Of a stretch of DNA of 64,000 nucleotides, positions 16,972 through 24,878 are shown in pieces. Within the stretch, counting starts at the first letter, position 1, and each line of letters opens with the position of its first letter. The DNA is from Clostridia bacterium. Lineage in GTDB: Bacteria > Bacillota > Clostridia > Oscillospirales > CAG-272. Below the pieces are notes generated by a model. That model made no database searches and was not told the origin of the DNA. It saw only the letters and a program-made list of their open reading frames with translations. The DNA lies in the NCBI GenBank assembly GCA_017463865.1, contig JAFTOI010000017.1, forward strand, positions 62,001 through 126,000, written 5' to 3'. The position numbers and the translations under genes were made by a program.

Positions 16972-18102
16972 TCACCCCAGCCGCGCGGCAAAATCGGCCA
17001 GCGCTTCGCTGATCTTCAGCTGCTGCGGACATACTGCCTCGCAGGATCGACAGCCCAGACATGCCGACGGATGCTTATCCTCGGGCAGGGCAGAGAGCGC
17101 CATCGGCGCGATAAAGCCGCCGCCGGTGAAAGCATGCTCGTTGTACAGCGACAGCAGCCACGGGATGTCCAGCCCCTGCGGGCAGTGGTCGGTGCAATAG
17201 CGGCAGGCGGTGCAGGGCAGGATCTTCTTCTCGAGCATACCCCGCGCGATGTCGAGGATGGCTGCCATCTCGGCCTCGTTCAGCGGCGCGCTCATCTCGA
17301 AGGTGCGCAGATTGTCGGCCAGCTGCGCGGCGTTCGACATGCCCGAGAGGACGACCGTCACGCCCGGGATCGACTGCAGGAAGCGGAAGGCCCACGCCGG
17401 AACGCCTTCGTCGGGGCGCAGGGCGGCGAGCCGTGCGGTGTCCGCATCCGACAGCTTGGCCAGCGCCCCGCCGCGCAGCGGCTCCATGACCCAGATCGGG
17501 ATGCCCCATTCGCGCAGCAGTGCCGCTTTGGCCTCGCCCGCCTGGAAGGTCCAGTCGAGGTAGTTGAGCTGCAGCTGGCCGAACTCCATCGCGGAGCCGT
17601 AGACGGCGAGGAAACGGCGGATGGTGTCGATCGAGCCGTGCGCCGAGAAGCCGAGATGGCGGATGCGGCCGTTGGCCTTCTGCGCCGTGAGGTAGGCGAG
17701 GATGTGGTTGGCGGGATCGAGATAGCCGTCGATGTTCAGCTCGCAGACGTTGTGGATCAGGTAGAAGTCGAAGTAGCCGACGCCGCACTTGCGCAGCTGC
17801 TCCTCGAAAATTTCCTCGACCTTGCCCATGTTTGCGAGGTCATAGCCCGGGAATTTGCTGGCGAGGTAGTAGCTCTCGCGCGGGTAGGCGCTGAGCACGC
17901 GGCCGATGACCCGCTCTGACTGTCCGCCGTGATACCCCCACGCGGTGTCGTAATAGTTGACGCCGGCCGCCATGGCCATGGCGACCATCTCGGCGGTGGC
18001 GGCTTCGTCGATTTTGGTGTTGTCGCCGTCAACGGTGGGCAGGCGCATGGTGCCCATACCGAGCTGGGAGAGGGAGATGTCCCCGAATTTGCTGTGGATC
18101 AT
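16972..18102 (-). CDS. aldo/keto reductase with C-terminal ferredoxin domain
   Basis: 376 residues; start at MIHSKFGD, seven bases after AAGGAGG. The TIM-barrel part has the AKR residues YDTAWGYH (Asp52, Tyr57), then SKFPGYD with the Lys and FYLIHNV with the His. The C-terminus carries CTACRYCTDHCPQGLDIP and ACLGCRSCEAVCPQQLKI, two [4Fe-4S] motifs. This is the COG1453-type Fe-S aldo/keto reductase common in anaerobes, whose electron donor may be ferredoxin rather than NADPH alone. It is coupled to the small ferredoxin gene downstream. A -10 box TATAAT is at 18133-18138 on this strand. Confidence 0.92.
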   Translation of the reverse strand: MIHSKFGDISLSQLGMGTMRLPTVDGDNTKIDEAATAEMVAMAMAAGVNYYDTAWGYHGGQSERVIGRVLSAYPRESYYLASKFPGYDLANMGKVEEIFEEQLRKCGVGYFDFYLIHNVCELNIDGYLDPANHILAYLTAQKANGRIRHLGFSAHGSIDTIRRFLAVYGSAMEFGQLQLNYLDWTFQAGEAKAALLREWGIPIWVMEPLRGGALAKLSDADTARLAALRPDEGVPAWAFRFLQSIPGVTVVLSGMSNAAQLADNLRTFEMSAPLNEAEMAAILDIARGMLEKKILPCTACRYCTDHCPQGLDIPWLLSLYNEHAFTGGGFIAPMALSALPEDKHPSACLGCRSCEAVCPQQLKISEALADFAARLG

Positions 18103-18177
18103 GGTGGTGCCTCCTTGCGATTGTTTTCCCCCATTATACCACAAACCGCCCGCGTTGTACAGCCCCATTTTCGCGCC

Positions 18178-18206
18178 TTGACAATCCCGCCGCCGCGTGA
18201 TATAAT
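18178..18206 (+). promoter_or_regulatory. consensus promoter of M20 peptidase gene
   Basis: TTGACA (18178-18183), 17-base spacer, TATAAT (18201-18206): perfect match to the housekeeping sigma consensus. Confidence 0.85.
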
Positions 18207-18239
18207 GAAGGAAAATCTGCTCAACATGAGGTAACCGCC

Positions 18240-19385
18240 ATGAACTGCTCCGCCCTCCTTGCCAAAATCGACGAGCTCCAGCCCCGCTATCTCGCTTACT
18301 GGACCGACATCTGCAGCATCGAAAGCCCCACCAGCCACAAGCCCGGCGTCGACGCCGTCGGCGCCTACTGCATCGCGCACGCCCGCGCGATGGGGTGGAC
18401 GGTCGAGGTACACGAGGAGGACGTCGCGGGCAACGCCGTTTGCATCACGATGAATCCCGACGCATCCGGCGCGCCCATCTGCCTGTCCGGCCATATGGAC
18501 ACCGTCCACCCGGTGGGCTCGTTCGGCTCGCCGGCCGTCCGCATCGAGGGCGAGAAGCTCTGCGGTCCCGGTGTGGTCGACTGCAAGGGCGGCATCGCCG
18601 CCGCGGCGCTGGCCATGGACGCGCTGGCACAGTGTGGTTTCACCGCCCGCCCGGTCAAGCTGCTGCTGCAGAGCGACGAAGAGGGGGGCAGCCGCTGGAG
18701 CGACAAGCGCACCATCGGCTGGATCTGCGAACAAGCCAAGGATGCCGCCCTCTTCCTCAACGCCGAGGGCTTCGGCGGCAAGGCGGTGCTCCAGCGTAAG
18801 GGCATCCTCAACTACCGCTTCACCGTTCACGGGCGCTCCTGCCACGGCTCGAAGTGCCACGAGGGCGCCTCGGCCATCGCCGAGGCGGCGCACAAGATCC
18901 TCGCCCTCGAACAGTGGAAGGACGGCGCCGGGCTGACCGCCAACTGCGGCACCATTGAGGGGGGGACCACCCCCAACACCGTCCCCGAGACCTGCTCCTT
19001 CGTGGTCAATATCCGCTTTGCGACGGCGGAGCAGCGGGATTTTGCTGAGGCGGAATGCCGCAGAATTGCTGAAAGTTCAAGCATTTCCGGCACCACCTGC
19101 ACTCTCGAGCGCGTCAGCTACCGCATCGCCATGGAGCGCGCTGACCGCAACTTCGCCGCCCTCGACCGCATGAACGCCATCTATGCTGACGCTGGCTTGC
19201 CTACCCTCGTCGCCGGTGCCTCCACCGGCGGGTCGGACGCCGCCGACGTCACCGCCGCCGGCATTCCCTGCGTCGACTCGGTCGGTACGCGGGGGGGCGG
19301 TATCCACACGGTGAATGAGTACGCCTACATTGCTTCGCTGGCGGAGTCAGCAAAGCGGATGGCGAGCGTGATCTGGTGCTGGTGA
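18240..19385 (+). CDS. M20 family metallopeptidase
   Basis: 381 residues. The zinc-site motifs are SGHMDTVHP, with the catalytic Asp two residues after the His, VDCKGG with the bridging Asp, and SDEEGGS with the general-base Glu pair. HGRSCHGSKCHEGASA marks the dimerisation domain and GGGIHTVNEY the last His. The order and length fit the carboxypeptidase G2/ArgE-like M20A group, which hydrolyses N-acyl amino acids or dipeptides. The substrate cannot be told. It is the first gene of a plus-strand series, each with its own promoter. Confidence 0.9.
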   Translation: MNCSALLAKIDELQPRYLAYWTDICSIESPTSHKPGVDAVGAYCIAHARAMGWTVEVHEEDVAGNAVCITMNPDASGAPICLSGHMDTVHPVGSFGSPAVRIEGEKLCGPGVVDCKGGIAAAALAMDALAQCGFTARPVKLLLQSDEEGGSRWSDKRTIGWICEQAKDAALFLNAEGFGGKAVLQRKGILNYRFTVHGRSCHGSKCHEGASAIAEAAHKILALEQWKDGAGLTANCGTIEGGTTPNTVPETCSFVVNIRFATAEQRDFAEAECRRIAESSSISGTTCTLERVSYRIAMERADRNFAALDRMNAIYADAGLPTLVAGASTGGSDAADVTAAGIPCVDSVGTRGGGIHTVNEYAYIASLAESAKRMASVIWCW

Positions 19386-19443
19386 GGGGAAAACATGATC
19401 AGACTGCTCACAATGAAAATCGTTCCAGCTTTGTACCGAAACA

Positions 19444-19472
19444 TTGACAAAATTCCCCTCGCGTGATATAAT
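19444..19472 (+). promoter_or_regulatory. consensus promoter of PHP gene
   Basis: TTGACA (19444-19449), 17 bases, TATAAT (19467-19472). The distance to the start codon is about 48 bases. Confidence 0.85.
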
Positions 19473-19520
19473 ATCTTTGATTGGACATCCCATATTTGAA
19501 TTGATGCAAGGGAGATTACC

Positions 19521-20489
19521 ATGAAAATTCTGCACGATATCCACACACACAACGTCTTTTCCGCCTGCTGCGGTGACCGCTCGGCGTCCACTGCCGCTTA
19601 CCTCGAAAAGGAAGCTGAGCTTGGCATGCGGCTGTTCGGCCTCTCCAACCACCTCTGGGATGAGCGGGTCGCCGGTGCGTCGTACTGGTACAAAAATCAG
19701 ACGATCTGCAAGGCCGAGGAGGCGAAGAACGCCTTTGCCCTCGCCGACCCGTCACTGAAGGTGCTCTTCGGCTGTGAGACCGAGTTCTACGCCTGCCGCG
19801 ATATCCTCGGCATGTCGGCCGAGGGGGCGGCGCACTTTGATTATCTGCTCATCCCCCACTCGCACCTGCATATGCGCAACGAGGTGATGGCAGATTTCCC
19901 GGAAATTCTGGAGGCCCGGGCGCAGATTCGCGCTGAGCTGGCCGAAAAGCTGCCCTATCTGCCCGAGAAGAACCTCGACGCCATGGCCGCCACCCTCAAG
20001 GAGGCCGACATTGTCAAGATCTTCCCCGAGCTGGAGATCAATGTGATGACCTACACCAACCGTGCCAACCTCGACACCTTCCGCGCCCTGCTGGCCAACG
20101 CCGAGCTGCAGAAGCTGGCCGGGACGATGCCCATCTCGATCGCGCATTCCTTCGCGCCATGCGGCGTGCCGCATGTGAAGAAGAACGAGTATCTTGCCCA
20201 CATTCGCGACGAGGACGCCGCCGAATGCTACCGCGCGGCGGCTAAGCTGGGGCTGTACATCGAGCTCAACGTTGGTGCGATCACCGAGGTGTCTTTCGAT
20301 ATGAGCAACAACCGGCTCATCGACCTCTATCGGATCGCGAAGGCTGAGGGGTGCCAGTTCACCTTCGGCACTGACTCTCACTCGGTGGCAGGCCTTGAGC
20401 TGATCCGCGAGGGCGACCGCGTCGCCGACGCGCTGGGGTTGGAGATGCGCGATATCGCCGAGTTTGTCCGCTGCGGTGTTGAACTTTAA
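19521..20489 (+). CDS. PHP domain phosphatase (histidinol-phosphatase-like)
   Basis: 322 residues, GGGAG upstream. N-terminal DIHTHNVFSACCGD gives the first His pair of the polymerase/histidinol phosphatase fold. FGCETEFYA supplies a Glu ligand, LIPHSHLHM and SIAHSFAPC further histidines, and FGTDSHSV the closing Asp-His. It is a trinuclear-metal phosphoesterase of the HisK/PHP type. No his genes are nearby, so the name histidinol phosphatase is not supported beyond family similarity. The phosphofructokinase gene starts 41 bases downstream. Confidence 0.85.
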   Translation: MKILHDIHTHNVFSACCGDRSASTAAYLEKEAELGMRLFGLSNHLWDERVAGASYWYKNQTICKAEEAKNAFALADPSLKVLFGCETEFYACRDILGMSAEGAAHFDYLLIPHSHLHMRNEVMADFPEILEARAQIRAELAEKLPYLPEKNLDAMAATLKEADIVKIFPELEINVMTYTNRANLDTFRALLANAELQKLAGTMPISIAHSFAPCGVPHVKKNEYLAHIRDEDAAECYRAAAKLGLYIELNVGAITEVSFDMSNNRLIDLYRIAKAEGCQFTFGTDSHSVAGLELIREGDRVADALGLEMRDIAEFVRCGVEL

Positions 20490-20530
20490 GCTATAAAATC
20501 AATACTCACATATAAAAGGAGAACCTACCC

Positions 20531-21772
20531 ATGTCCAAACTGATCGGTAATGCGGTCGTTGGCCAGTCCGGCGGCCCGACTGCTGCAATTAACGCTACTC
20601 TCGCTGGCGTCATCCGCGGCGTCAAGGAGAACGTCCACGACGGCTCCATCCCGCGCCTGTACGGCATGCACAACGGTGTCGAGGGCCTCTTGGAGGAGCG
20701 CCTGGTCGACCTGACCGCGTTCTTTGCGGACGACAAGAAGATCGACGAGCTGGAACACACCCCCGCTGCTGCGCTCGGCTCCTGCCGCCGCAAACTGCCC
20801 AAGCCCGGCGAGGATGACGCGGTTTACGAGAAGCTGCTGGCCATCTTCAAGAAGTACGACATCCGCTACTTCTTCTACATCGGCGGCAACGACTCGATGG
20901 ACACCGTCGCCAAGCTCTCGGCCTACACCAAGGGTCACGACTACGAGATGCGCATCGTCGGCGTGCCGAAGACCATCGATAATGACCTGGTCGTCACCGA
21001 CCACACCCCCGGCTTCGGTTCTGCCGCCAAGTACCTCGCTGTCACCATGCAGGAGATCATCCGCGACTGCGCTGTCTACACCACCAAGGCGGTTACCATC
21101 GTCGAGATCATGGGCCGCGACGCCGGCTGGCTGACCGCTTCGTCGGCGATCGGCCGTGCGGTCAACGGTATTGCGCCTGATCTGGTCTACCTGCCTGAGC
21201 GTACCTTCGATCTGCAGGAGTTCTTTACTTCGGTTCGCGCCGCGCTCGAGAAGCACCCCAACGTCGTTGTTGCGGTTTCCGAGGGCATCCGCTTCGCTGA
21301 CGGTACCTATGTCGGCGAGGGCACCCAGAGCGGTGCGGTGGATGCGTTCGGACACAAGTACCTGTCCGGCACCGGCAAGGCGCTGGAGATCGCCGTCAAG
21401 AACGAGATCGGCTGCAAGGTCCGCTCGGTGGAGCTGAACATCTGCCAGCGCTGCGCTGCGCACGTCGCATCGGCCATCGACCTTGAGGAGTCGGTCGCTG
21501 TCGGCCGCGCCGCCGTCAAGCACGCCGCCGAGGGCGTCACCCGCGAGATGATGACCATCGACCGCATCTCGACCAAGCCTTACGCCTACAAGATCGGCCA
21601 CAACGACATCGACCTCATCGCCAACCAGGTTAAGGAAGTCCCCGCCGAGTTCATCAACGAGGCCGGCAACAACGTCACCGACGCCTGTGTTGAGTACCTG
21701 CTGCCCCTCATCGCCGGCGAAGTCGCGCCTGAATATAAGGACGGCCTGCCGGTGCATGTGATCATTGACTGA
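20531..21772 (+). CDS. 6-phosphofructokinase, diphosphate-dependent type
   Basis: 413 residues. It phosphorylates fructose 6-phosphate at the glycolytic commitment step. The phosphate-donor loop reads YIGGNDSMDT (GGND at 118-121), and PKTIDND is at 146-152. Asp in the fourth place of GGxD and Lys in PKTIDND are the residues that distinguish PPi-using enzymes from ATP-using ones (GGDG and PGTIDND). GFGSAAKY and EIMGRDAGWL are family motifs. AAAAGGAG precedes the ATG. A terminator follows immediately. Confidence 0.9.
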   Translation: MSKLIGNAVVGQSGGPTAAINATLAGVIRGVKENVHDGSIPRLYGMHNGVEGLLEERLVDLTAFFADDKKIDELEHTPAAALGSCRRKLPKPGEDDAVYEKLLAIFKKYDIRYFFYIGGNDSMDTVAKLSAYTKGHDYEMRIVGVPKTIDNDLVVTDHTPGFGSAAKYLAVTMQEIIRDCAVYTTKAVTIVEIMGRDAGWLTASSAIGRAVNGIAPDLVYLPERTFDLQEFFTSVRAALEKHPNVVVAVSEGIRFADGTYVGEGTQSGAVDAFGHKYLSGTGKALEIAVKNEIGCKVRSVELNICQRCAAHVASAIDLEESVAVGRAAVKHAAEGVTREMMTIDRISTKPYAYKIGHNDIDLIANQVKEVPAEFINEAGNNVTDACVEYLLPLIAGEVAPEYKDGLPVHVIID

Positions 21773-21785
21773 GATTTGTCCATGC

Positions 21786-21819
21786 AAAGCGCCTCGATGA
21801 ATTGTCGAGGCGCTTTTTT
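21786..21819 (+). terminator. intrinsic terminator after phosphofructokinase
   Basis: AAAGCGCCTCGA, loop, TCGAGGCGCTTTTTTG. Strong stem and a six-T run. Confidence 0.9.
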
Positions 21820-21822
21820 GTG

Positions 21823-21950
21823 CGGCGAAGCCGCCAGCCAAGGAAGAGAAGTGGGTGAATTTCCGCCGCAGGCGGAAAGAGGGCGAGGAGGAAACTTCGG
21901 CGTTTGAGATGGTTCCTCCTCGCCCTTCTGCGCGAAGCGCAGTTCACTTC
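21823..21950. repeat. family B repeat, copy 4
   Basis: GGCGAAGCCGCCAGCCAAGG, TTTCCGCCGCAGGCGGAAA, GAAACTTCGGCGTTTGAGATG and CTGCGCGAAGCGCAG blocks. It lies between the terminator and the 3' end of the germination gene and overlaps the last codons of that gene by a few bases. Confidence 0.75.
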
Positions 21951-23341
21951 TGCACCCGCAGGAACAGCCGCTTCAGTGCCCGGCCGTTGAAGGGGATGAG
22001 GGGATACAGATACGACCGCCGGCGGTTGACCGTCGCGTTGGATGCCACCAGCACAATGGCGCCGACCAGCCCGCCGACAAAGCCCCACACGTCAAACAGC
22101 GCCGTCAGGATCAGCAGGCCCATGCGCAGGAATTTGAAGGCATATCCCAGCTCGTAGCTGGGCTGCGTGAAGTTCGCGATAGCGACGAAGGCCATATACA
22201 CGATGACCTCGGGCATCAGCCACCCGATGTCGACTGCGAAGTCGCCGAGGATCAGGCCGCCGACCACCGAGAGGGAGTTGGACAGCATGCTCGGCGTGTT
22301 CATCGATGCCAGCTTCAGCCCGTCGATGACGAACTCGGTCAGCACCAGCTGGGCGAAGATGGGGATGCGTGCCTGCTCGACCGGCAGAATGAAGCTAAGC
22401 CACCCCGGCAGCCACTCGGGATGCCGCACCAGCAGATACCACAGCGGGGTCAGGAAGAGGGTCACCCAGAAGATGCTGTGCCGCAGCAGCCGCACATAGC
22501 AGCCGGTGAGGGGAGGGAAGTAGTAGTCGCCGGTTTCCTGCAGAAAGTCGAAGATCGAGGTCGGCAGGATCATGGCCTCGGGCGAGTTGTCGCAGAGGAT
22601 GATGACGTTCCCCTCGAGGATCGAGGCCGCCGCCGCGTCCGGACGCTCGGTGCAGCGGATCTTCGGGAAGGGATTGTACCAGCGCGTTTTGATGAGGCAC
22701 TCGGCCAGCGACTGGTGCCCCATCGGCAGGGCATCGGTTTTGATGGCCTTCAGCCGTTCGGTGAGATAGTCGACATACTTCGGGTCGGCTTTGCCCTCGA
22801 CGTAGCAGAGCACGACGTCGGTTCTTGACTCCTCGCCGACGGTGTGGTAGGCCATCGTCAGCCGCGGGTCGCGGATGCGGCGGCGGATGAGGGCGGTGTT
22901 GAAGACCAGCGTCTCGACGAAGCCGTCCCGCGCGCCCCGCATGACGCGGTCATTTTCGGGCTCCTGCGTGTCGCGGGCGGGGTAGGTGCGGGCGTCGATG
23001 ACGATGGCCTCGCTCCCGAAGGTGGAGCCGAGCGCTACCGTCGCGCCGCTGAGCACCATCATGACCATGGTGTCGACCGAGTCGGTGACGTCGGCCTCGA
23101 CATAGGTCACCTGCCGCTCGACGAAGTCCTGTGCGCCCCCGCCGAGGCCGTCAAGGCTGACAAAGGGAAGCAGCAGCTTCTGCATCACGACGTCCTTGAC
23201 GAAGCCGTCGATGTAGTAGAGGGTCAGCTCGTCCTGCCCGACGCGGAGTGTTTTTTTGATGAGATCGAAGCTGTCGTCGACCCGCAGCAGGTGGTCGAGA
23301 GCGGCGACGTTTTCTCGGTAGTTTGGTGTGAGTTTGCGCAT
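21944..23341 (-). CDS. spoVAF: SpoVAF-like spore germination protein (GerA family)
   Basis: 465 residues after GGGAGGAG. The N-terminal soluble GerA domain (LIKKTLRVGQDELTLYYIDG, VERQVTY, TVALGSTFGSEAIVID; quoted in parts) is followed by a four- to five-segment membrane domain starting at TGCYVRLLRHSIFWVTLFLTP. FQQE-like motifs are absent, but PEAMILPTSIFDFLQETGDYY matches the conserved linker in part. The N-terminal segment is short, as in SpoVAF, and no GerB or GerC partner genes are adjacent, which favours SpoVAF over a GerAA receptor subunit. Expected in the spore inner membrane. Confidence 0.8.
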   Translation of the reverse strand: MRKLTPNYRENVAALDHLLRVDDSFDLIKKTLRVGQDELTLYYIDGFVKDVVMQKLLLPFVSLDGLGGGAQDFVERQVTYVEADVTDSVDTMVMMVLSGATVALGSTFGSEAIVIDARTYPARDTQEPENDRVMRGARDGFVETLVFNTALIRRRIRDPRLTMAYHTVGEESRTDVVLCYVEGKADPKYVDYLTERLKAIKTDALPMGHQSLAECLIKTRWYNPFPKIRCTERPDAAAASILEGNVIILCDNSPEAMILPTSIFDFLQETGDYYFPPLTGCYVRLLRHSIFWVTLFLTPLWYLLVRHPEWLPGWLSFILPVEQARIPIFAQLVLTEFVIDGLKLASMNTPSMLSNSLSVVGGLILGDFAVDIGWLMPEVIVYMAFVAIANFTQPSYELGYAFKFLRMGLLILTALFDVWGFVGGLVGAIVLVASNATVNRRRSYLYPLIPFNGRALKRLFLRVQK

Positions 23342-23439
23342 GGTGGTTCTCCTCCCGGTGGATTCAAGGAGAAGTATGCGCGGATTGGGTGAGGATTATG
23401 CGGATTTTATGGATAGGGTCGTGGTTTGTTTGGCAAACC

Positions 23440-23471
23440 TGTAGAGGCGCACACACGGGTGCGCCTCTACA
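23440..23471. other. 13-base-pair hairpin without T-run
   Basis: TGTAGAGGCGCAC, loop ACACGG, GTGCGCCTCTACA. Perfect stem in the ypeB-spoVAF gap. It resembles a short REP-type element, with no T-run on either strand. Confidence 0.6.
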
Positions 23472-23528
23472 AGAAATTGATTCGATATTGCGTAATAATA
23501 AAAAGTCTATGATTTCACGGACACACCC

Positions 23529-24719
23529 CTACTCCACCGCCTCTGCCTTGCCCGTCACCGCGTTCACATACACCACCGCGTCTCCCTCGCCGAGACGGTA
23601 GCACAGCAGCTCCCGCCCGTCGGCGCGGACGGCGGTGCAGAGCACGCCCGGCGCGGTTGCGCCGTGGCTGTGCGCCGCTTCCTCGGGGGTGAGCATCGTC
23701 TGGGGCAGGGTGCGGGTGGGCGTGTGGTAGCGGTAGTATCGGTCGGCGTCCCAGAGGCTGAGGCGGCCTGTCGCGGCGTCGATGCCGACGAGGATGCGCT
23801 CGCTCAGACACAGGATGTCCTCCCGAGTCGGGGCGAAGGTGAAGTAGTAGCAGCCCTCGCCGCTGTCGGTGTCGGTCACCGCCATCGCCTCGGGGGCATG
23901 GGCGGCGATGACGGTCTCGGCGGCGGTGCGGGCGGCGGCTCCGCCAACGTCGCCCTCGCGGGTGCGGCGGTCGTAGAGGAGGGTCAGCAGGCGGCCGTCG
24001 ATCTCGCTGACCGTGACGGTGAGGTTGGCCGAGGTGAAGCACCAGCGGGCCGGCTCACCCTCGGCGGTCGTACGGGTGAGGTGGACGCTCCCCCCGACAG
24101 CTGCGGCGGCGATCTTGCGGGCGGCATCCTCATCGAATGGTGTGCCCCGCATCAGGCTGAGGTAGCCGCTGGGCGGCGCGACGTCGGAACCGACGCCGTC
24201 GTAATAGAGCCGGCCGAGGCCGGCAAAGTGGTCGGCCAGGGCGCTTTCGTCCACTGTCCCTGCGGCCGCATCGACGGCGGCGGGCAGAACAGCATCGGCC
24301 AGCGGCAGGGCAAAGTCGCGCAGGCGGGTAAGGAGAGCGTAATCGGGGACGCGGGTCACGCCGCGGGCAAGGTCGTCAGCCAGCACGCCGCTGATCTCGG
24401 CGGTGCAGGCGGCAAAGCGGCGCAGGGCTTCCCCGCCTTGCCCGGTGACGCTGACCTGTCCCAGCGCGGCGGCGGCGAGGTCGGCGTCGTGGCGGAGCGA
24501 AACGAGCGCCGGGAGCGGTGCGTCGGTGGCCACGGCCAGTGCCAGCCCCTCGGCCATCGCCTCGAGGTGGCCGACTGCATCGGTGAGGGCGCGGACCTGC
24601 GCCTCATGTGCACTCTGACGAATGTCGCGCGCTTGTGCCACCGCTGAGGCGGCAAATCCGACCGTCAACAGCGCGAGACCGACGACAAAGCTCAGCGCAC
24701 GGATGGCGCGTTTGGACAT
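23529..24719 (-). CDS. YpeB-like germination protein
   Basis: 396 residues. The start ATG has AAAGGAG eight bases upstream; the GTG six codons earlier lies on that site. An N-terminal hydrophobic anchor (ALSFVVGLALLTVGFAA) is followed by a helical region and C-terminal PepSY-like repeats (GCYYFTFAP, ILVGIDAATGRLSLWDAD, AVVYVNAVTGKAEAVE). This architecture is that of YpeB, which in Bacillus stabilises the cortex-lytic enzyme SleB in spores. No sleB is adjacent, which is unusual. The similarity is architectural, so the name is tentative. Confidence 0.65.
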   Translation of the reverse strand: MSKRAIRALSFVVGLALLTVGFAASAVAQARDIRQSAHEAQVRALTDAVGHLEAMAEGLALAVATDAPLPALVSLRHDADLAAAALGQVSVTGQGGEALRRFAACTAEISGVLADDLARGVTRVPDYALLTRLRDFALPLADAVLPAAVDAAAGTVDESALADHFAGLGRLYYDGVGSDVAPPSGYLSLMRGTPFDEDAARKIAAAAVGGSVHLTRTTAEGEPARWCFTSANLTVTVSEIDGRLLTLLYDRRTREGDVGGAAARTAAETVIAAHAPEAMAVTDTDSGEGCYYFTFAPTREDILCLSERILVGIDAATGRLSLWDADRYYRYHTPTRTLPQTMLTPEEAAHSHGATAPGVLCTAVRADGRELLCYRLGEGDAVVYVNAVTGKAEAVE

Positions 24720-24777
24720 GCGGATCACTCCTTTCACCCGAAGTATCCCCGCTGCGCGAAAAATTATGTGCGCGCGC

Positions 24778-24806
24778 TTGACATGCGGCGAACGGTGTGG
24801 TATGAT
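24778..24806 (+). promoter_or_regulatory. promoter of GDPD gene
   Basis: TTGACA (24778-24783), 17-base spacer, TATGAT (24801-24806). Confidence 0.75.
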
Positions 24807-24878
24807 TTAAAAGATATAAATTTTTTGCCGCCACACTTGACGCAAGAAACAGCATACAAAAAATCGAGGTAAACCACC

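Noticed and set aside
23440..23471. Hairpin as terminator of ypeB
   Set aside because: Perfect stem, but no T-run on either strand; listed as a plain hairpin.
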